Positions 33,540 to 34,223 of a DNA stretch of 34,223 nucleotides are shown here, piece after piece (within the stretch, counting starts at the first letter, position 1; each line of letters starts with the position of its first letter). This stretch comes from Chromatiaceae bacterium (lineage in GTDB: Bacteria > Pseudomonadota > Gammaproteobacteria > Chromatiales > Chromatiaceae): the NCBI GenBank assembly GCA_013426805.1, contig JACDZG010000083.1, positions 1 to 34,223 of the forward strand. Direction: 5' to 3'. The translations under genes and the position numbers were made by a program. The notes under the pieces are model-generated. The model was not told the DNA's origin and did no database searches. It worked only from the letters and a program-made list of their open reading frames with translations.

Positions 33540-34187
33540 ATGGTGTTGGGGAATGATCGGCAATCCGATCGAGGCCGGATTGACGACAAGAAGGACGTGA
33601 AGCCCGGGCAAGGGGAATCTGTCGGGACGAGAGACGATGCCCTGGAAGCCCGACAGCCCGTGCATCGCTGGATGCTATGGACTATGACCGGCCTGGCTGG
33701 GCTTTGGCTCACGCTAAACTGGTTCGGATACCCCATCCCCGGGGGCTGGCATTCGAGTGGATACGGCGATATTCCGGCTCGCTTCGCCTTGTCGTTGATG
33801 CCGATCGTGCTGACTGGCTGGGGTGCTTCCGCGCTGGGCGCCGCACTGCTGCGTGTAGACGACAGCCGCTATGTCCGTGCGGCAGTTATTGCTGCGGCCC
33901 TTGCGCCGCTGCCCTACATTGCCGCGCGTCTATTCTTACCGGATGCAGGAGCGGTTTCGGCCACCCCCTTCTTCTGCCTGATTCCCTGGCTGTATCTCGC
34001 GGCGGCGAGACGGGTTCCGGCGGTCGGGTTCCTCTATTTCGCGGTACTCGTGACCTGGGCACATTTTCTTGCCGGAGATTTTGCAGCCTCGCCTGCTGTC
34101 GATACAGTCAGCACAGGCACCGGGCACGAATCCCAGTCCGGCCTTGATCATCGTTCCGGGCCGGCCGCGGACGGTCCGGGAGAGTAG
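33540..34187 (+). CDS. Multi-pass membrane protein of unknown function
   Basis: Protein of about 215 residues. A hydrophilic Asp/Lys/Arg-rich N-terminus (about 1-40) is followed by four or five hydrophobic helices: MLWTMTGLAGLWLTLNWFGY, FALSLMPIVLTGWGASALGA, VRAAVIAAALAPLPYIAARL, then FFCLIPWLYLAAARRVPAVG and FLYFAVLVTWAHFLAGDF. The tail is polar. I do not recognise the family. The start is uncertain: TTG 33504, ATG 33540 and ATG 33672 are all possible and none has a good ribosome site. It follows the CHASE2 gene by about 70 bases on the same strand and could be co-transcribed. Confidence 0.55.
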   Translation: MVLGNDRQSDRGRIDDKKDVKPGQGESVGTRDDALEARQPVHRWMLWTMTGLAGLWLTLNWFGYPIPGGWHSSGYGDIPARFALSLMPIVLTGWGASALGAALLRVDDSRYVRAAVIAAALAPLPYIAARLFLPDAGAVSATPFFCLIPWLYLAAARRVPAVGFLYFAVLVTWAHFLAGDFAASPAVDTVSTGTGHESQSGLDHRSGPAADGPGE

Positions 34188-34223
34188 ACCGGCCCCTCCC
34201 CGCGCTTCAGGTCGAAGTTTGTG

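Overview
The window is GC-rich bacterial DNA, most likely from a purple sulfur gammaproteobacterium of the Chromatiaceae type. That assignment is inferred from the family mix (CHAT/TPR proteins, exported caspase-like peptidase, Rpn and Uma2 nucleases, HdeD, GT9/GT4 pair) and from dispersed palindromic repeats; no rRNA or tRNA gene is visible to confirm it.

Left part (1-12.4 kb): a CsbD-like stress protein; a membrane diguanylate cyclase with two PAS domains, divergent from a large MscK/MscM-type mechanosensitive channel; a frameshifted orphan gene; an Rpn-family nuclease; a CLC chloride channel with an unusual C-terminal extra helix plus SPOR domain; an HdeD-like membrane protein; a truncated DUF433 remnant; and a two-gene GT9-GT4 glycosyltransferase operon.

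Middle part (12.4-15.0 kb) is a graveyard of mobile and toxin-antitoxin DNA. A yefM-yoeB operon has been split by an IS630-family element that landed in codon 3 of yoeB. That element was itself interrupted by a 249-bp MITE with near-perfect 25-bp inverted ends and an 8-bp target duplication. A collapsed vapBC locus lies next to it. A decayed copy of the 3' end of the caspase gene lies at about 12475-12573.

Right-centre part (15.0-29.0 kb) is the most striking region: a truncated sigma-70 copy; an exported PDZ/TPR/CHAT protease-like protein; an intact sigma factor overlapping a single-pass membrane protein with anti-sigma topology; an exported caspase-family (C14) peptidase; a DUF2442-HTH gene on the other strand; and a second, 1494-residue TPR-CHAT protein. 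Two His-Cys CHAT proteins, a caspase and a sigma/putative anti-sigma pair suggest a protease-controlled transcriptional response. It resembles in logic, but not in gene content, the TPR-CHAT/sigma modules attached to type III-E CRISPR; there is no CRISPR array or cas gene here.

Right end (29.0-34.2 kb): a broken Rpn-family gene, a Uma2 nuclease-like gene bracketed by 73-bp inverted palindromic repeats, a secreted FecR-like protein followed by a CHASE2 membrane sensor lacking an output domain, and an unrecognised multi-pass membrane protein. The FecR/CHASE2 pair may be the sensory side of the CHAT/caspase neighbourhood, but that link is inference.
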